Below, piece after piece: positions 8,366-16,597 of a stretch of DNA of 43,690 nt. Numbering within the stretch: the first letter of the stretch is position 1; every line of letters begins with the position of its first letter. This DNA comes from an uncultured Oscillospiraceae bacterium (GTDB lineage: Bacteria > Bacillota > Clostridia > Oscillospirales > Ruminococcaceae): assembly GCA_934446355.1 (NCBI GenBank), contig CAKSEC010000019.1, forward strand, positions 1-43,690, read 5' to 3'. A program made the translations under genes and the position numbers. The notes beneath the pieces are model-generated. The model worked only from the letters and a program-made list of their open reading frames with translations. It did no database searches and was not told the origin of the DNA.

Positions 8366-9304
8366 ATGTCTATCAAGAATAAATTCACACTTTCCCTTAC
8401 AGCTGTGCTTGCTGCACTTTCGCTGACTGCCTGCGGTTCGACCGGAAACAGTTCCGCTTCTTCCGATAATGCAGGTAACTCGTCCAACACGGACAGCTCA
8501 TCTAATGCAGAAAGTTCGTCTGCGGCAGAGAGCGGCGCAGAGGTCGCATATTCCCCCGAATCTCCGGTCACAGTAAAGCTTGGACTTACCGGCAACGTAT
8601 ACGAGGAGATCTGGGACCCGATAAAGGAAAAGCTGGCAGGTGAGGGCATCAACATCGAATACCAGCAGTTCACCGCATTCAATATCCCCAACAATGCGCT
8701 CAACAGCGGCGAGATAGATATCAACGCATTCCAGCACCATGCTTATTTTGAAAACGACGTTGCGCAGAACGGCTATGATATCACAGCGATAGGCGACACA
8801 TACATCGTTGCAATGAATATCTACACCTCGAAGGGCTACACCATCGAAAGCGCGCTGGCTTCCGAGAATACCCTCAAGATCGCCGTACCGAACGACGCCA
8901 CCAACGAGGGCAGGGCGCTGAAGCTGCTTGAAAGCGCAGGCTTCTTCACCATCGACCCCAACGCAGGCGCTTCTCCTGAGATAACCGACATCACCGAATA
9001 CGCCGTGCCTGTTGAGTTTGTCGAGATAGACGCTAATCTGGTGTACTCAGTGATCGACGACACCGACCTTGCAGTAATTAACGGCAACTACGCACTGGAC
9101 AGCGGTCTTACCGCAGACGACGCCATCTACAAGGAGAGCGAATACACCGACAACAGCTACTACTGCCTTATCGCAGTGCGCACAGAGGACGCTGATTCTC
9201 CGGTTTACAAGCGCATTGTTGAAGCATATCAGACTCAGGATACCATTGATATCTACAACAACCAGTTCAAGGGCTTCTTCGTGCCTGCATGGACTCTTGG
9301 CTGA
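8366..9304 (+). CDS. metQ: Methionine ABC transporter, substrate-binding lipoprotein
   Basis: A 312-residue lipoprotein of the MetQ/NlpA family. The signal peptide ends in lipobox LTAC with Cys23 as the lipidated residue, followed by a Ser/Asn/Ala linker to about residue 60. The binding domain then contains GEIDINAFQHHAYFENDVAQ, closely resembling the conserved NlpA/MetQ motif that lines the ligand pocket. It captures substrate outside the membrane for MetNI. The start ATG follows TTAGGAGG. The next gene begins after 26 bases without a terminator, so the operon continues. Confidence 0.92.
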   Translation: MSIKNKFTLSLTAVLAALSLTACGSTGNSSASSDNAGNSSNTDSSSNAESSSAAESGAEVAYSPESPVTVKLGLTGNVYEEIWDPIKEKLAGEGINIEYQQFTAFNIPNNALNSGEIDINAFQHHAYFENDVAQNGYDITAIGDTYIVAMNIYTSKGYTIESALASENTLKIAVPNDATNEGRALKLLESAGFFTIDPNAGASPEITDITEYAVPVEFVEIDANLVYSVIDDTDLAVINGNYALDSGLTADDAIYKESEYTDNSYYCLIAVRTEDADSPVYKRIVEAYQTQDTIDIYNNQFKGFFVPAWTLG

Positions 9305-9330
9305 TACCTGATTAGAAAAGGAGCGTCATT

Positions 9331-10695
9331 ATGGAAAGACTGCTGAACATCATTGCCGACCCTGACCGTGTGATTTTGAGCGGGATAGAGGACAAATACC
9401 TGTCCGATACGCTGGGCAGACTCAGGGGAACTGCCGCCGCACTGGTGTTTCCGGTGAGCACTGAGGAAGTCAGCGCAGTTATGCGGTTCGCAAACGAAAA
9501 CGGCTTCCCGGTGACGCCGAGGGGCGCAGGAACGAACCTTGTCGGCTCGACAGTACCCCACGGGAACGGCATAATCCTTGACCTTTCCCGCATGAACAGG
9601 GTGCTTGAAATAGACGAGCAGACCTTTACCGCAGTGGTAGAGCCGGGCGTGGTCCTGCAGGATTTTCAGCAGCTTGTGGAGTCGAAAGGGCTGTTCTATC
9701 CCCCCGACCCCGGCGAGAAGCTGGCGACCATCGGCGGAAATATCTCCACCAACGCCGGCGGAATGCGTGCCGTGAAGTACGGCGTGACGAGAGATTACGT
9801 CCGTGGGCTGGAGCTTGTTCTGGCGGACGGCAGCGTCATCACCTGCGGCAGCAAGAACGTCAAGGACGCAAGCGGTCTTTCCCTGAAGAATATTGTGATA
9901 GGCTCTGAGGGCACGCTAGCCGTGATAACCAAGTGCATTCTGAAGCTTGTCCCAAAGCCGGAAAAGAGCCTTTCCGCAGTCGTTCCGTTCGCAGACCTGC
10001 GCACAGGTATCTCGGCAGTGCTCAGCATTATCCGTGCGAACGCTTCGCCGACTGCCATCGAATTTGCCGAGCGTTCAGTCGTTGCGCTTGGCGAGAAGTT
10101 CACGGGGCTTAAATTCCCCGTGCCGCAGGCAGGCGCATATATTATCCTCACGTTTGACGGAAGCGAGAACAGCGTCGAGCACAGCGCAGAGCTCGTCCGC
10201 AGGGTAGCACTAGAGTCAGGCGCCCTTGATTTCATCACGCTTGACGACCCCGCTAAGGCGGCGGATATCTGGAAAGTAAGGGGCTGTCTTGTCAAGGCTG
10301 TCGAAGCGGTCAGCGAGCAGGAGCCGGTAGACCTTGTCGTGCCGATAAACAGAACGGCTGAGTTTATCTCGTTTGTTCATGAAACAGAGGAAAAGACCGG
10401 AATGCAGATGGTCGCATTCGGCCATGCAGGCGACGGCAACGTACACCTGTGCATGGTCAGGGGAGAGCGCACCGAGGAGCAGTGGCGGCATGACCTGCAC
10501 GAGAATATGACTACCGTGTATAATTACGCTTACTCGCTGGGCGGGCTGACTTCCGGCGAGCATGGAATAGGCATTGCAAAGCGGGAATATTACTTCTCAG
10601 CCGCCGAGCCTGCCGCAATTGAACTCATGCGCTCGGTCAAGACTGCGTTCGACAGCAAGCATATACTCAACGACCACATATCCTATTTGAAATAA
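9331..10695 (+). CDS. FAD-linked oxidase, GlcD/D-lactate dehydrogenase type 2-hydroxyacid dehydrogenase
   Basis: A 454-residue VAO-family flavoprotein. The FAD-binding half (about residues 35-210) has VTPRGAGTNLVGSTVPHGNG and GGNISTNAGGMRAVKYGVT. The C-terminal substrate domain ends with FGHAGDGNVHLCM and LTSGEHGIGIAKREYY, hallmarks of the GlcD/D-LDH group that oxidises 2-hydroxyacids to 2-ketoacids. It probably acts in the cytosol with an electron-transfer flavoprotein or another acceptor; no partner is nearby. It sits between metQ (26 bases) and an aminotransferase (17 bases), so its product may be aminated next. The substrate is not determined by sequence: D-lactate and glycolate are possible, and 2-hydroxy-4-methylthiobutyrate is suggested by context. 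Confidence 0.85.
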   Translation: MERLLNIIADPDRVILSGIEDKYLSDTLGRLRGTAAALVFPVSTEEVSAVMRFANENGFPVTPRGAGTNLVGSTVPHGNGIILDLSRMNRVLEIDEQTFTAVVEPGVVLQDFQQLVESKGLFYPPDPGEKLATIGGNISTNAGGMRAVKYGVTRDYVRGLELVLADGSVITCGSKNVKDASGLSLKNIVIGSEGTLAVITKCILKLVPKPEKSLSAVVPFADLRTGISAVLSIIRANASPTAIEFAERSVVALGEKFTGLKFPVPQAGAYIILTFDGSENSVEHSAELVRRVALESGALDFITLDDPAKAADIWKVRGCLVKAVEAVSEQEPVDLVVPINRTAEFISFVHETEEKTGMQMVAFGHAGDGNVHLCMVRGERTEEQWRHDLHENMTTVYNYAYSLGGLTSGEHGIGIAKREYYFSAAEPAAIELMRSVKTAFDSKHILNDHISYLK

Positions 10696-10712
10696 ACCAC
10701 TAAGGAGCAGAC

Positions 10713-11876
10713 ATGAAAGAGCTTTCACAGAGGACAGCCGGCTTCACTGATTCAGTGATACGCCGTATGACAAGAATATCAAATCAGTATGGAGCGGTGA
10801 ACCTGTCGCAGGGCTTTCCGGACTTTCAGCCCCCGCAGGAACTTCTGGACCGCCTTGCCGCAGTCGCTGCAGAGGAGCACCACCAGTACGCCACGACATG
10901 GGGCGCAAAGAACTTCCGTGACGCAGTTGCCGCAAAGCAAAAGCGATTCATGGGCTACGACATCGACCCTGACACCGACATAACGGTCACCTGCGGCAGC
11001 ACCGAGGCAATGATGGCGGCAATGCTTTCCGTCACCGACCCCGGCGATAAGGTGATAGTATTTTCGCCGTTCTATGAGAATTACGGCGCAGACGCTATTC
11101 TTTCCGGCGCAGAGCCTATTTACGTGCCGCTTACGCCGCCTGAGTACAACTTCGACGCAGACGTGCTTGAAGCTGCTTTTCGCCAGAAGCCCAAGGCTCT
11201 TATCCTGTGCAATCCCTCTAACCCGTGCGGTAAGGTGTTCACGGCTGACGAACTGAAAATAATCGCAGACCTTGCCGAAAAATACGACGCATACGTCATT
11301 ACTGACGAGGTGTACGAGCATATCGTGTATGAGCCGAACAAGCACATATATTTCTCAACGCTGCCTAAAATGCGTGAGCGCACTATCTGCTGCAGTTCGC
11401 TTTCAAAGACTTATTCCATCACCGGCTGGCGGCTGGGATACGTCATTGCGCCGCCAAGTATCTCAGACAGAGTGAAAAAGGTGCACGACTTCCTGACCGT
11501 AGGCGCAGCCGCACCTCTGCAGGAAGCCGCAGTCACTGCGCTGAGGTTCGGGGACGATTATTATAAGTGGCTGCAGGAGAAGTACACCCACATGAGAACG
11601 CTGTTCCTTGACGGGCTTGACCGCATAGGGCTGAACCACAATATCCCGCAGGGTGCGTACTACGTGATGGTCGATGTGTCTGAATTTGGCTTTGACAGCG
11701 ACGTAGAATTGTGCGAGGCTCTTGCAAGGGACGTGGGAGTAGGCGCAGTGCCCGGTTCAAGCTTCTTCCGTGAGCCGGAGAACAGGTATATCAGGCTTCA
11801 TTTCGCAAAGCAGGACGAAACGCTGAACGCCGCACTGGAGCGGCTCGCAGATATTCGCAAAAATCTTCATAGATAA
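10713..11876 (+). CDS. PLP-dependent class I/II aminotransferase
   Basis: A 387-residue fold-type I aminotransferase. The PLP lysine is Lys232 in SSLSKTYSITGWRLGY, with the upstream conserved NPSNPCGKVF and ITDEVYEH (cofactor Asn and Asp). It resembles the aspartate/methionine aminotransferase group, which moves amino groups between glutamate, aspartate or glutamine and 2-ketoacids. Being the last gene of the metNIQ operon, directly after a 2-hydroxyacid dehydrogenase, it may aminate 2-keto-4-methylthiobutyrate to methionine, or run the reverse reaction. The start ATG follows AAGGAG. A stem-loop at 11883 closes the operon. Confidence 0.88.
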   Translation: MKELSQRTAGFTDSVIRRMTRISNQYGAVNLSQGFPDFQPPQELLDRLAAVAAEEHHQYATTWGAKNFRDAVAAKQKRFMGYDIDPDTDITVTCGSTEAMMAAMLSVTDPGDKVIVFSPFYENYGADAILSGAEPIYVPLTPPEYNFDADVLEAAFRQKPKALILCNPSNPCGKVFTADELKIIADLAEKYDAYVITDEVYEHIVYEPNKHIYFSTLPKMRERTICCSSLSKTYSITGWRLGYVIAPPSISDRVKKVHDFLTVGAAAPLQEAAVTALRFGDDYYKWLQEKYTHMRTLFLDGLDRIGLNHNIPQGAYYVMVDVSEFGFDSDVELCEALARDVGVGAVPGSSFFREPENRYIRLHFAKQDETLNAALERLADIRKNLHR

Positions 11877-11882
11877 TATAAT

Positions 11883-11912
11883 GCCGCACAGGGAAATTAA
11901 ATCCTGTGCGGC
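11883..11912. terminator. Bidirectional terminator-like stem
   Basis: GCCGCACAGG (11883-11892) pairs perfectly with CCTGTGCGGC (11903-11912). It lies between convergent operons: the aminotransferase ends at 11876 and the GNAT gene on the minus strand ends at 11920. The T-tract is weak on the plus side. Confidence 0.65.
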
Positions 11913-11919
11913 GTTGCGT

Positions 11920-12669
11920 TTACAGCTTATCGCAAATATCAAGAAATTTCTTCTCATTTAGTATCTCGTGCGTCACGAAGCTGCCGTTATAGAACAGCGT
12001 GAAATTAGCGAACACAGCGGGGGACTCCTTCACCTGCTGCGCCGAGGTGAAATGCACCGTGCTCAGCTTAATTCCACGCTCCTGCGCCGTCTTTTCCAGC
12101 AGCGGGACGTATTTTGCGGTAAACGGGCAGCCGTCCGAGTAATACAGCGTGAAGCCCTCGCCGCCGCAGTGCGGTTCTTTGACCTGCGGCAGAAACTGCG
12201 GTATCGGGCTTGATTCGTTGAATGGAAGATACATCAGTTCAAAGAACGGCGCAGCAGTGTCCGCAGTGCGGAAGCCTACGCTTTTCAGAAAGCCGGGGTC
12301 GGACAGGAACGGCTTCTTTTTTGCCGAGGACACCACGCACAGCCCTGCCATGCCCTTTTCACGTGAATCTCTCATGCACTCGCTGAAAAGTTCGCCGCCG
12401 TAGCCGTGACCTTTCAGGCTGCCGGACACCCAGAAGCAGTCGATGAACATATAATTCGGCGCAGATATCGGCGACCATGCGTTTTCGGCAGGTATGTACT
12501 CGATGAAGCACTTGCCCCGTGCGTCCGCTTTCAGAAAGGTCAGTCCCTCCTGCATACGCTGTGCGAGCCATGCTTTTTTCGATATGACCTGCGGGTCCTT
12601 TGCGCTGCTGATGGCGCAGCATATGTGCTCCTGAGCGAGATTCTCAGGGGTCAGTCTGATATATTCCAT
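11920..12669 (-). CDS. GNAT N-acetyltransferase with C-terminal YoaP-like domain
   Basis: A 249-residue two-domain protein. Residues 1 to about 135 form a GNAT acyl-CoA-dependent acetyltransferase, with the pyrophosphate-binding loop near FWVSGSLKGHGYGGELF. The C-terminal part (about 165-249) has LYYSDGCPFTAKYVPLLEK, a thioredoxin-like YoaP-type segment with a single Cys of the CPFT kind. The acceptor substrate is unknown. The start ATG follows GGAGGAATAACGGC, overlapping the end of the upstream gene, so it is the last gene of the TetR-headed operon. Confidence 0.8.
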   Translation of the reverse strand: MEYIRLTPENLAQEHICCAISSAKDPQVISKKAWLAQRMQEGLTFLKADARGKCFIEYIPAENAWSPISAPNYMFIDCFWVSGSLKGHGYGGELFSECMRDSREKGMAGLCVVSSAKKKPFLSDPGFLKSVGFRTADTAAPFFELMYLPFNESSPIPQFLPQVKEPHCGGEGFTLYYSDGCPFTAKYVPLLEKTAQERGIKLSTVHFTSAQQVKESPAVFANFTLFYNGSFVTHEILNEKKFLDICDKL

Positions 12670-12673
12670 GCCG

Positions 12674-13471
12674 TTATTCCTCCGTTTTCAGCGCATTTGC
12701 AACGCTGTTAAGAGCGGCGTTCCAGTCCTGCTGAGGGTCGGTCAGTATTATCGACTTCACCGGAAGCTTCGGCAGGAATGAAAGTTCCCTGCGCTGACGT
12801 TCCTCAAGCGCAGAAACGTATCCCTCGAAGCCGGAAAGCCCCATCTGCCTGCCGTATGCGCCGCCGCAGTGATAGTCCACGACCGAGTTCAGCCATTCCT
12901 CCCCACGCTCAGGCAGAGCCGCCTTAATGCTGTCGGCAATATGGGTGTTATTGAGATACACAACGACCGGAGAGAGCGGCTCTATTATGCGGCATATCTC
13001 GCTGATATATTCGAGCGACTGTTCGGGCGTCTGACCGAATCTCATCATGGTTTCGCACATGGGGTTCTGCAGAAGAACGCAGTTGAACACGTATATTTTC
13101 TCGTCAGAAAGCGCAGATTCGGCGAAGCTGCGCCATTTGTCGAGCATGAGCCTGCGCTCGGTTTCCCAGTCGAGGAAGTCGTATATCTTATACTGCAGAG
13201 CCTTGTCGAAGGTCGGCGCAGCTACCGTGTTCAGCGGAATTATCATGCCGCCGTCGGCAGGTTCTGCATTCGTTCTGAACTGTTCACGCTCCTGCGGGGT
13301 AAATTCGGGCGCATTGTCGGGAATGAATGCGCTGAACTCATAGTCCGCTGGGTGGCAGCCGCAGTTCTCGTCAAAGAAAACGCCGCCTGTTATTTCTGAA
13401 ATATAGCGTGCGGTGGAGCTTTTGCCGGAGCAGGGAAGCCCCTCTGCTATGTATAGTCTTGATTTTTTCAA
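12674..13471 (-). CDS. P-loop NTPase/kinase-like protein
   Basis: A 265-residue protein beginning with a beta-strand and Walker A motif (LYIAEGLPCSGKSSTARYIS), as in small nucleotide or antibiotic kinases and uridine-kinase-like proteins. No classical adenylate-kinase lid is recognisable. The central region (LSPVVVYLNNTHIADSIK) may be the base-recognition/Walker B area. The substrate is unknown. The start is TTG 13471, with AAGGAG inside the end of the upstream GNAT gene, nine bases away. The gene lies between two acetyltransferases under a TetR regulator, which suggests modification of a toxic or signalling small molecule; that is inference. Confidence 0.65.
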   Translation of the reverse strand: MKKSRLYIAEGLPCSGKSSTARYISEITGGVFFDENCGCHPADYEFSAFIPDNAPEFTPQEREQFRTNAEPADGGMIIPLNTVAAPTFDKALQYKIYDFLDWETERRLMLDKWRSFAESALSDEKIYVFNCVLLQNPMCETMMRFGQTPEQSLEYISEICRIIEPLSPVVVYLNNTHIADSIKAALPERGEEWLNSVVDYHCGGAYGRQMGLSGFEGYVSALEERQRRELSFLPKLPVKSIILTDPQQDWNAALNSVANALKTEE

Positions 13472-13475
13472 GCGA

Positions 13476-13901
13476 TCATCTCCTTATCATCTTCATCATG
13501 CCGCTGCCAAGCCCCTTGTCGGTGCATTTGCGGTAGCCGCATTTCTCGTAGAAGCCCTCTTTTCCCTCTGCGCTCATAAGTTCTGCAGAAGCTGCCCAGC
13601 CGGGCTTAAGCTGCTTTTGGATATAGTCCTCCAGCAGCGAAACGAGCAGTCTGCCTAAGCCGTATCCCTGATATGCGGGAGCGACCACGACGTCCTTTAT
13701 CAGGAATGTCATTGCGCCATCGCCGACTACTCTCGCCATTGCGACCGATTCGCCCTGCACGCTGACCGAAAATACCGCCATACTGCCGGAAAGCGCAGCG
13801 TTCACCTGTTCCTCGCACGGGGGAGTCCAGCCGGCGGCAATGAACAGCCGGATAAACTCAACTGCGGTCAGTTCATTTGTCTTTATCGTGTAATCCAGAA
13901 T
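13476..13901 (-). CDS. GNAT family N-acetyltransferase
   Basis: A roughly 141-residue GNAT enzyme. Motif A is visible as IKDVVVAPAYQGYGLGRLLV and the C-terminal FYEKCGYRK is typical. The reading frame opens at a TTG (13934) with no ribosome binding site. A strong GGAGGG (13907-13912) sits six bases before an in-frame ATT at 13901 and nine before CTG 13898. Homologous GNATs usually begin right at this IxDYTIKTNEL segment, so a non-AUG start (ATT or CTG) is likely. The gene overlaps the end of the TetR gene by about 29 bases. The substrate is unknown. Confidence 0.75.
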   Translation of the reverse strand: MLDYTIKTNELTAVEFIRLFIAAGWTPPCEEQVNAALSGSMAVFSVSVQGESVAMARVVGDGAMTFLIKDVVVAPAYQGYGLGRLLVSLLEDYIQKQLKPGWAASAELMSAEGKEGFYEKCGYRKCTDKGLGSGMMKMIRR

Positions 13902-14469
13902 TATCGCCCTCCAGTGTCCTGATACCTGCCTCAAGAATGTCTATTGATAGCTCAAAGCTTTCCTCAATGCTTGCGCTGTGACCGAACGCCCCGTTGTTCA
14001 CCAGCAGCGAGAAGCCCTCCAGAAAGCCCCTGAGCGTGCGCAGAAGGTGCTCGGACTTTTCCCGTGAGATATTCACGCTCTCGGTGAAGCGGTAGAAATA
14101 GCTGAACAGACCGTCGGTCGCGTTCATCGTGCTGCTGTCGGTGTATTTGTTGTACCAGAGCATTGCGTCGAATACGCCGGGGTTCTCTGTTGCATAGCTG
14201 TAGAAAGCGCGGCACATCGCCCGCAGTACGTCGTAGCCGCTGATTCCTGCGGCGGCTCTGAGCAGCCTTTGCTCCATCTCACGCCAGCCGTACAGCATAA
14301 GCTCCCTTTTAACATCTTCAAGGCTGTCGATATGGTTGTATAATGACGGCGATTTGATGTGCAGCTCCTCTGCGAGAAGCTTTAGCGAAAGGCTCTCTAA
14401 GCCGCCCTTGTTGGCTATTTCAGCAGCCTTTATTACCACAGCGTTTCTGTCCAGTCCGTTCTTTGGCAT
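13873..14469 (-). CDS. TetR family transcriptional regulator
   Basis: A 198-residue TetR-type repressor. The N-terminal helix-turn-helix is visible at about residues 25-50 (LSLKLLAEELHIKSPSLYNH), followed by a helical ligand-binding and dimerisation domain containing LWYNKY, similar to WHG-type TetR C-terminal domains. ATG 14469 follows GGAGGATAAATTCA. It heads a minus-strand operon with two acetyltransferases and a P-loop protein. Its promoter contains a palindrome between -35 and -10, so autoregulation is likely. The inducer is unknown. Confidence 0.9.
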   Translation of the reverse strand: MPKNGLDRNAVVIKAAEIANKGGLESLSLKLLAEELHIKSPSLYNHIDSLEDVKRELMLYGWREMEQRLLRAAAGISGYDVLRAMCRAFYSYATENPGVFDAMLWYNKYTDSSTMNATDGLFSYFYRFTESVNISREKSEHLLRTLRGFLEGFSLLVNNGAFGHSASIEESFELSIDILEAGIRTLEGDNSGLHDKDK

Positions 14470-14539
14470 TGAATTTATCCTCCTGCTTCGCTCCGAAATG
14501 CCCTGAATAACACGGGGGCTTCGGGGCGTCTATGTTTAT

Positions 14540-14568
14540 ATTATAACTAACCCAATTAGTTTTGTCAA
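14540..14568 (-). promoter_or_regulatory. TetR-gene promoter with embedded operator palindrome
   Basis: On the minus strand: TTGACA (14563-14568), 17-base spacer, TATAAT (14540-14545). The spacer holds a perfect inverted repeat AACTAA-N5-TTAGTT (14545-14561). A dimeric repressor bound there would block RNA polymerase, as in classical TetR autoregulation. Confidence 0.8.
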
Positions 14569-14605
14569 GTGGGAATAGGAAAAAAAGCCGAAAATATTAT
14601 CTCGG

Positions 14606-14905
14606 CTATTTTTTGTGGTTCTGTCTAAGGCATTCAACCATATTCAATATTGTATCCTGCTCCTGCTCTGATAGGTCGGAGATGTCAACGACGGTTTTGT
14701 TCGGGGTATTCAGCAAACCGTCAACTGTGGTGTGAAATATCTCCGCCATTGCTATAACGTGCTTTAGCTGCGGCGTGGAAAGCCCCATTTCCCAAGCGTT
14801 CACGGCGCTTCGGGTCACTCCAAGCTTCTTGGCAAGCTGCGTTTGCGTGATATTCAGGGCTTTGCGCATATCCGGTATTTTACTGTATAAATTATCTATG
14901 AGCAT
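14606..14905 (-). CDS. XRE family helix-turn-helix regulator
   Basis: A 99-residue DNA-binding protein. The HTH_3 domain spans about residues 8-62 (LNITQTQLAKKLGVTRSAVN, then MAEIFHTTVDGLL), followed by a short acidic helix. ATG 14905 is chosen because it sits just before the domain and follows a GAGAGGTG-like site; the open frame extends upstream over unrelated intergenic DNA. The gene is divergent from the surface-protein gene at 15066, with about 160 bases between them. Two TGATACTA copies in that gap (14926-14933 and 14972-14979) are candidate binding sites. Confidence 0.8.
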   Translation of the reverse strand: MLIDNLYSKIPDMRKALNITQTQLAKKLGVTRSAVNAWEMGLSTPQLKHVIAMAEIFHTTVDGLLNTPNKTVVDISDLSEQEQDTILNMVECLRQNHKK

Positions 14906-14983
14906 TAATGACACCTCTCCCTCTGTGATACTAATTATATCTCTGTTGATTAAAATAATCATTATCAGTGATGATACTATTAC

Positions 14984-15012
14984 TTGACAAATCGGTTTCT
15001 TTGTGATATAAT
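14984..15012 (+). promoter_or_regulatory. Promoter of the surface-protein gene
   Basis: TTGACA (14984-14989), a 17-base spacer and TATAAT (15007-15012). A TGATACTA repeat ends five bases before the -35 box, and ATCAT-N8-ATGAT (14958-14975) lies just upstream. The divergent XRE protein may bind here. Confidence 0.8.
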
Positions 15013-15065
15013 ACATTCGGGCAAAAGCGACTTTTACCCAAAAAGAAAAAATGGAGGAACATATT

Positions 15066-16436
15066 ATGCGTTCAGGAAAAATCATGGCAGCTATGCTTGC
15101 TGCCGCATTAGTGACTACCACCGCAGCGAGTGCGGCGGAGGTTTCCACGGAAACCGGATACGACGGCTTTTTTACCGTCGGCGGCAGCAAGGGAACTTAC
15201 GAGCTAACAGACGACCAGTTTGAGGCACTTTCGGACTTCTGCAATGAGGTTTATTCTTGTGACCAGATATTTAGAGCACCGCTGGAAATCGTAGATGAGA
15301 ACAGCAGCTTTAATATTGCTGACAGCGAGAGCCTTAAAATCGACCAGATCTATGACGGAGTAACGTTTGATTTAGTGGATATCACGAAAGACGAAGCGGG
15401 GAATGTAAGCTATAATACAATCTACAGCTTAAACAATGTATATCCTGTTGCAACGTTTAAGCCTATATGGTCTTCATACACCTATTGTAGTACTATTGGT
15501 TGCGGTGTTGATGATAGCACTTACTTATTCCCTACGCTAAATGTATCCGATTTGATTTCAGTATATGATAGTCATTGTGAGTTTTTGGCAAATGAGTTTG
15601 ATGAGGATATCCAAACGTTTGACGAAGTAGATATGATCTTCCTCACTTTCCATTACAATGACGAGTTTGGCGAAGATGGTCTGGTTGTTAACCCGTGGGA
15701 GTATGACGAAGAAAAGGGTGATTATGTTGCCCGTGAAAACAGCCACCCTAGGTACTATACTGCATGGGTTCTGACCGAGCAGGGCGCAGCTATCCTGAGC
15801 GAGTCAGGCACTTCTGCTGATTCCGCTGATAACACCGAGGATAACGCAGAGCCTGCAGCAGATTACACCGTTGACGTAACCGAAGCGCTTTCCGCAGACG
15901 ATTTCGCTGACGTACTTGCTGAAAACGCAAATGCAGACGTAGTTTTCAAGTCTGAGAACGGCGTTTCCATCAGGTTCGCAAAGGGCACAATGTCTGAGGT
16001 AGACGGCGTTGACGCCTACGACTTCACAAGCAAGATATCCACAGACCTTGATTCTTCAGTAAGCGACAAGCTGACAAAGGACAATTTCGTTCTGTCTATC
16101 GACTATGCTTATTCAGGAAAGCTTCCCGCAAAGGCTGAGATAACCATTCCTGTTGGCACTGAATACGCAGGCAAGACACTTTACTACAGCCGTATTCTCG
16201 AAAACGGTGTAAAGCTTACCGACAGCGCAGTCGTTGACAAGAACGGCAACATCACTGTTACACAGGACCGCTGCTCTGACTACATTCTCACAACTGAGAA
16301 CGTAGCTCCTGCTGCAGAAAATACCGATAACACCGACAAGAAAGGCAGTCCTGACACCGGCATTGAGTTCAACGCAATAGCAGCTATTGCAGTACTCGGC
16401 GTGGCTGCAGCAGTTCTTTCCCGCAAGAGAAAGTAA
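15066..16436 (+). CDS. Cell-surface protein with signal peptide and PDTG-type sorting signal
   Basis: A 456-residue exported protein. ATG 15066 follows GGAGG (15053-15057). Residues 1-24 form a signal peptide ending ASA. The middle is acidic and Asp/Glu/Ala-rich with no domain I can name; the segment after about residue 260 has beta-sandwich-like repeats (VTEALSADDFADVLAENA...). The C-terminus has the classic sortase layout: SPDTG, a hydrophobic helix (NAIAAIAVLGVAAAVLS) and RKRK. It is probably anchored to the cell wall by a sortase accepting PDTG variants. The function is unknown. A strong terminator follows. Confidence 0.75.
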   Translation: MRSGKIMAAMLAAALVTTTAASAAEVSTETGYDGFFTVGGSKGTYELTDDQFEALSDFCNEVYSCDQIFRAPLEIVDENSSFNIADSESLKIDQIYDGVTFDLVDITKDEAGNVSYNTIYSLNNVYPVATFKPIWSSYTYCSTIGCGVDDSTYLFPTLNVSDLISVYDSHCEFLANEFDEDIQTFDEVDMIFLTFHYNDEFGEDGLVVNPWEYDEEKGDYVARENSHPRYYTAWVLTEQGAAILSESGTSADSADNTEDNAEPAADYTVDVTEALSADDFADVLAENANADVVFKSENGVSIRFAKGTMSEVDGVDAYDFTSKISTDLDSSVSDKLTKDNFVLSIDYAYSGKLPAKAEITIPVGTEYAGKTLYYSRILENGVKLTDSAVVDKNGNITVTQDRCSDYILTTENVAPAAENTDNTDKKGSPDTGIEFNAIAAIAVLGVAAAVLSRKRK

Positions 16437-16469
16437 GTTCAACTTCGACACTCTTTAAGTAATATGGTA

Positions 16470-16504
16470 AAGCCCTTGGTGCGATTTGCTCCAAGGGCTT
16501 TTTT
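16470..16504 (+). terminator. Intrinsic terminator after the surface-protein gene
   Basis: AAGCCCTTGG (16470-16479) pairs with CCAAGGGCTT (16491-16500), followed by TTTT. A textbook rho-independent terminator. Confidence 0.92.
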
Positions 16505-16597
16505 GTATGGCGCGGTTTAGCCATTATTTAACAGAATATCAAAACCACTTTCTGACAATACTACTTGTACAAAATCAAGTAGGTCAGGGGTGATCAT

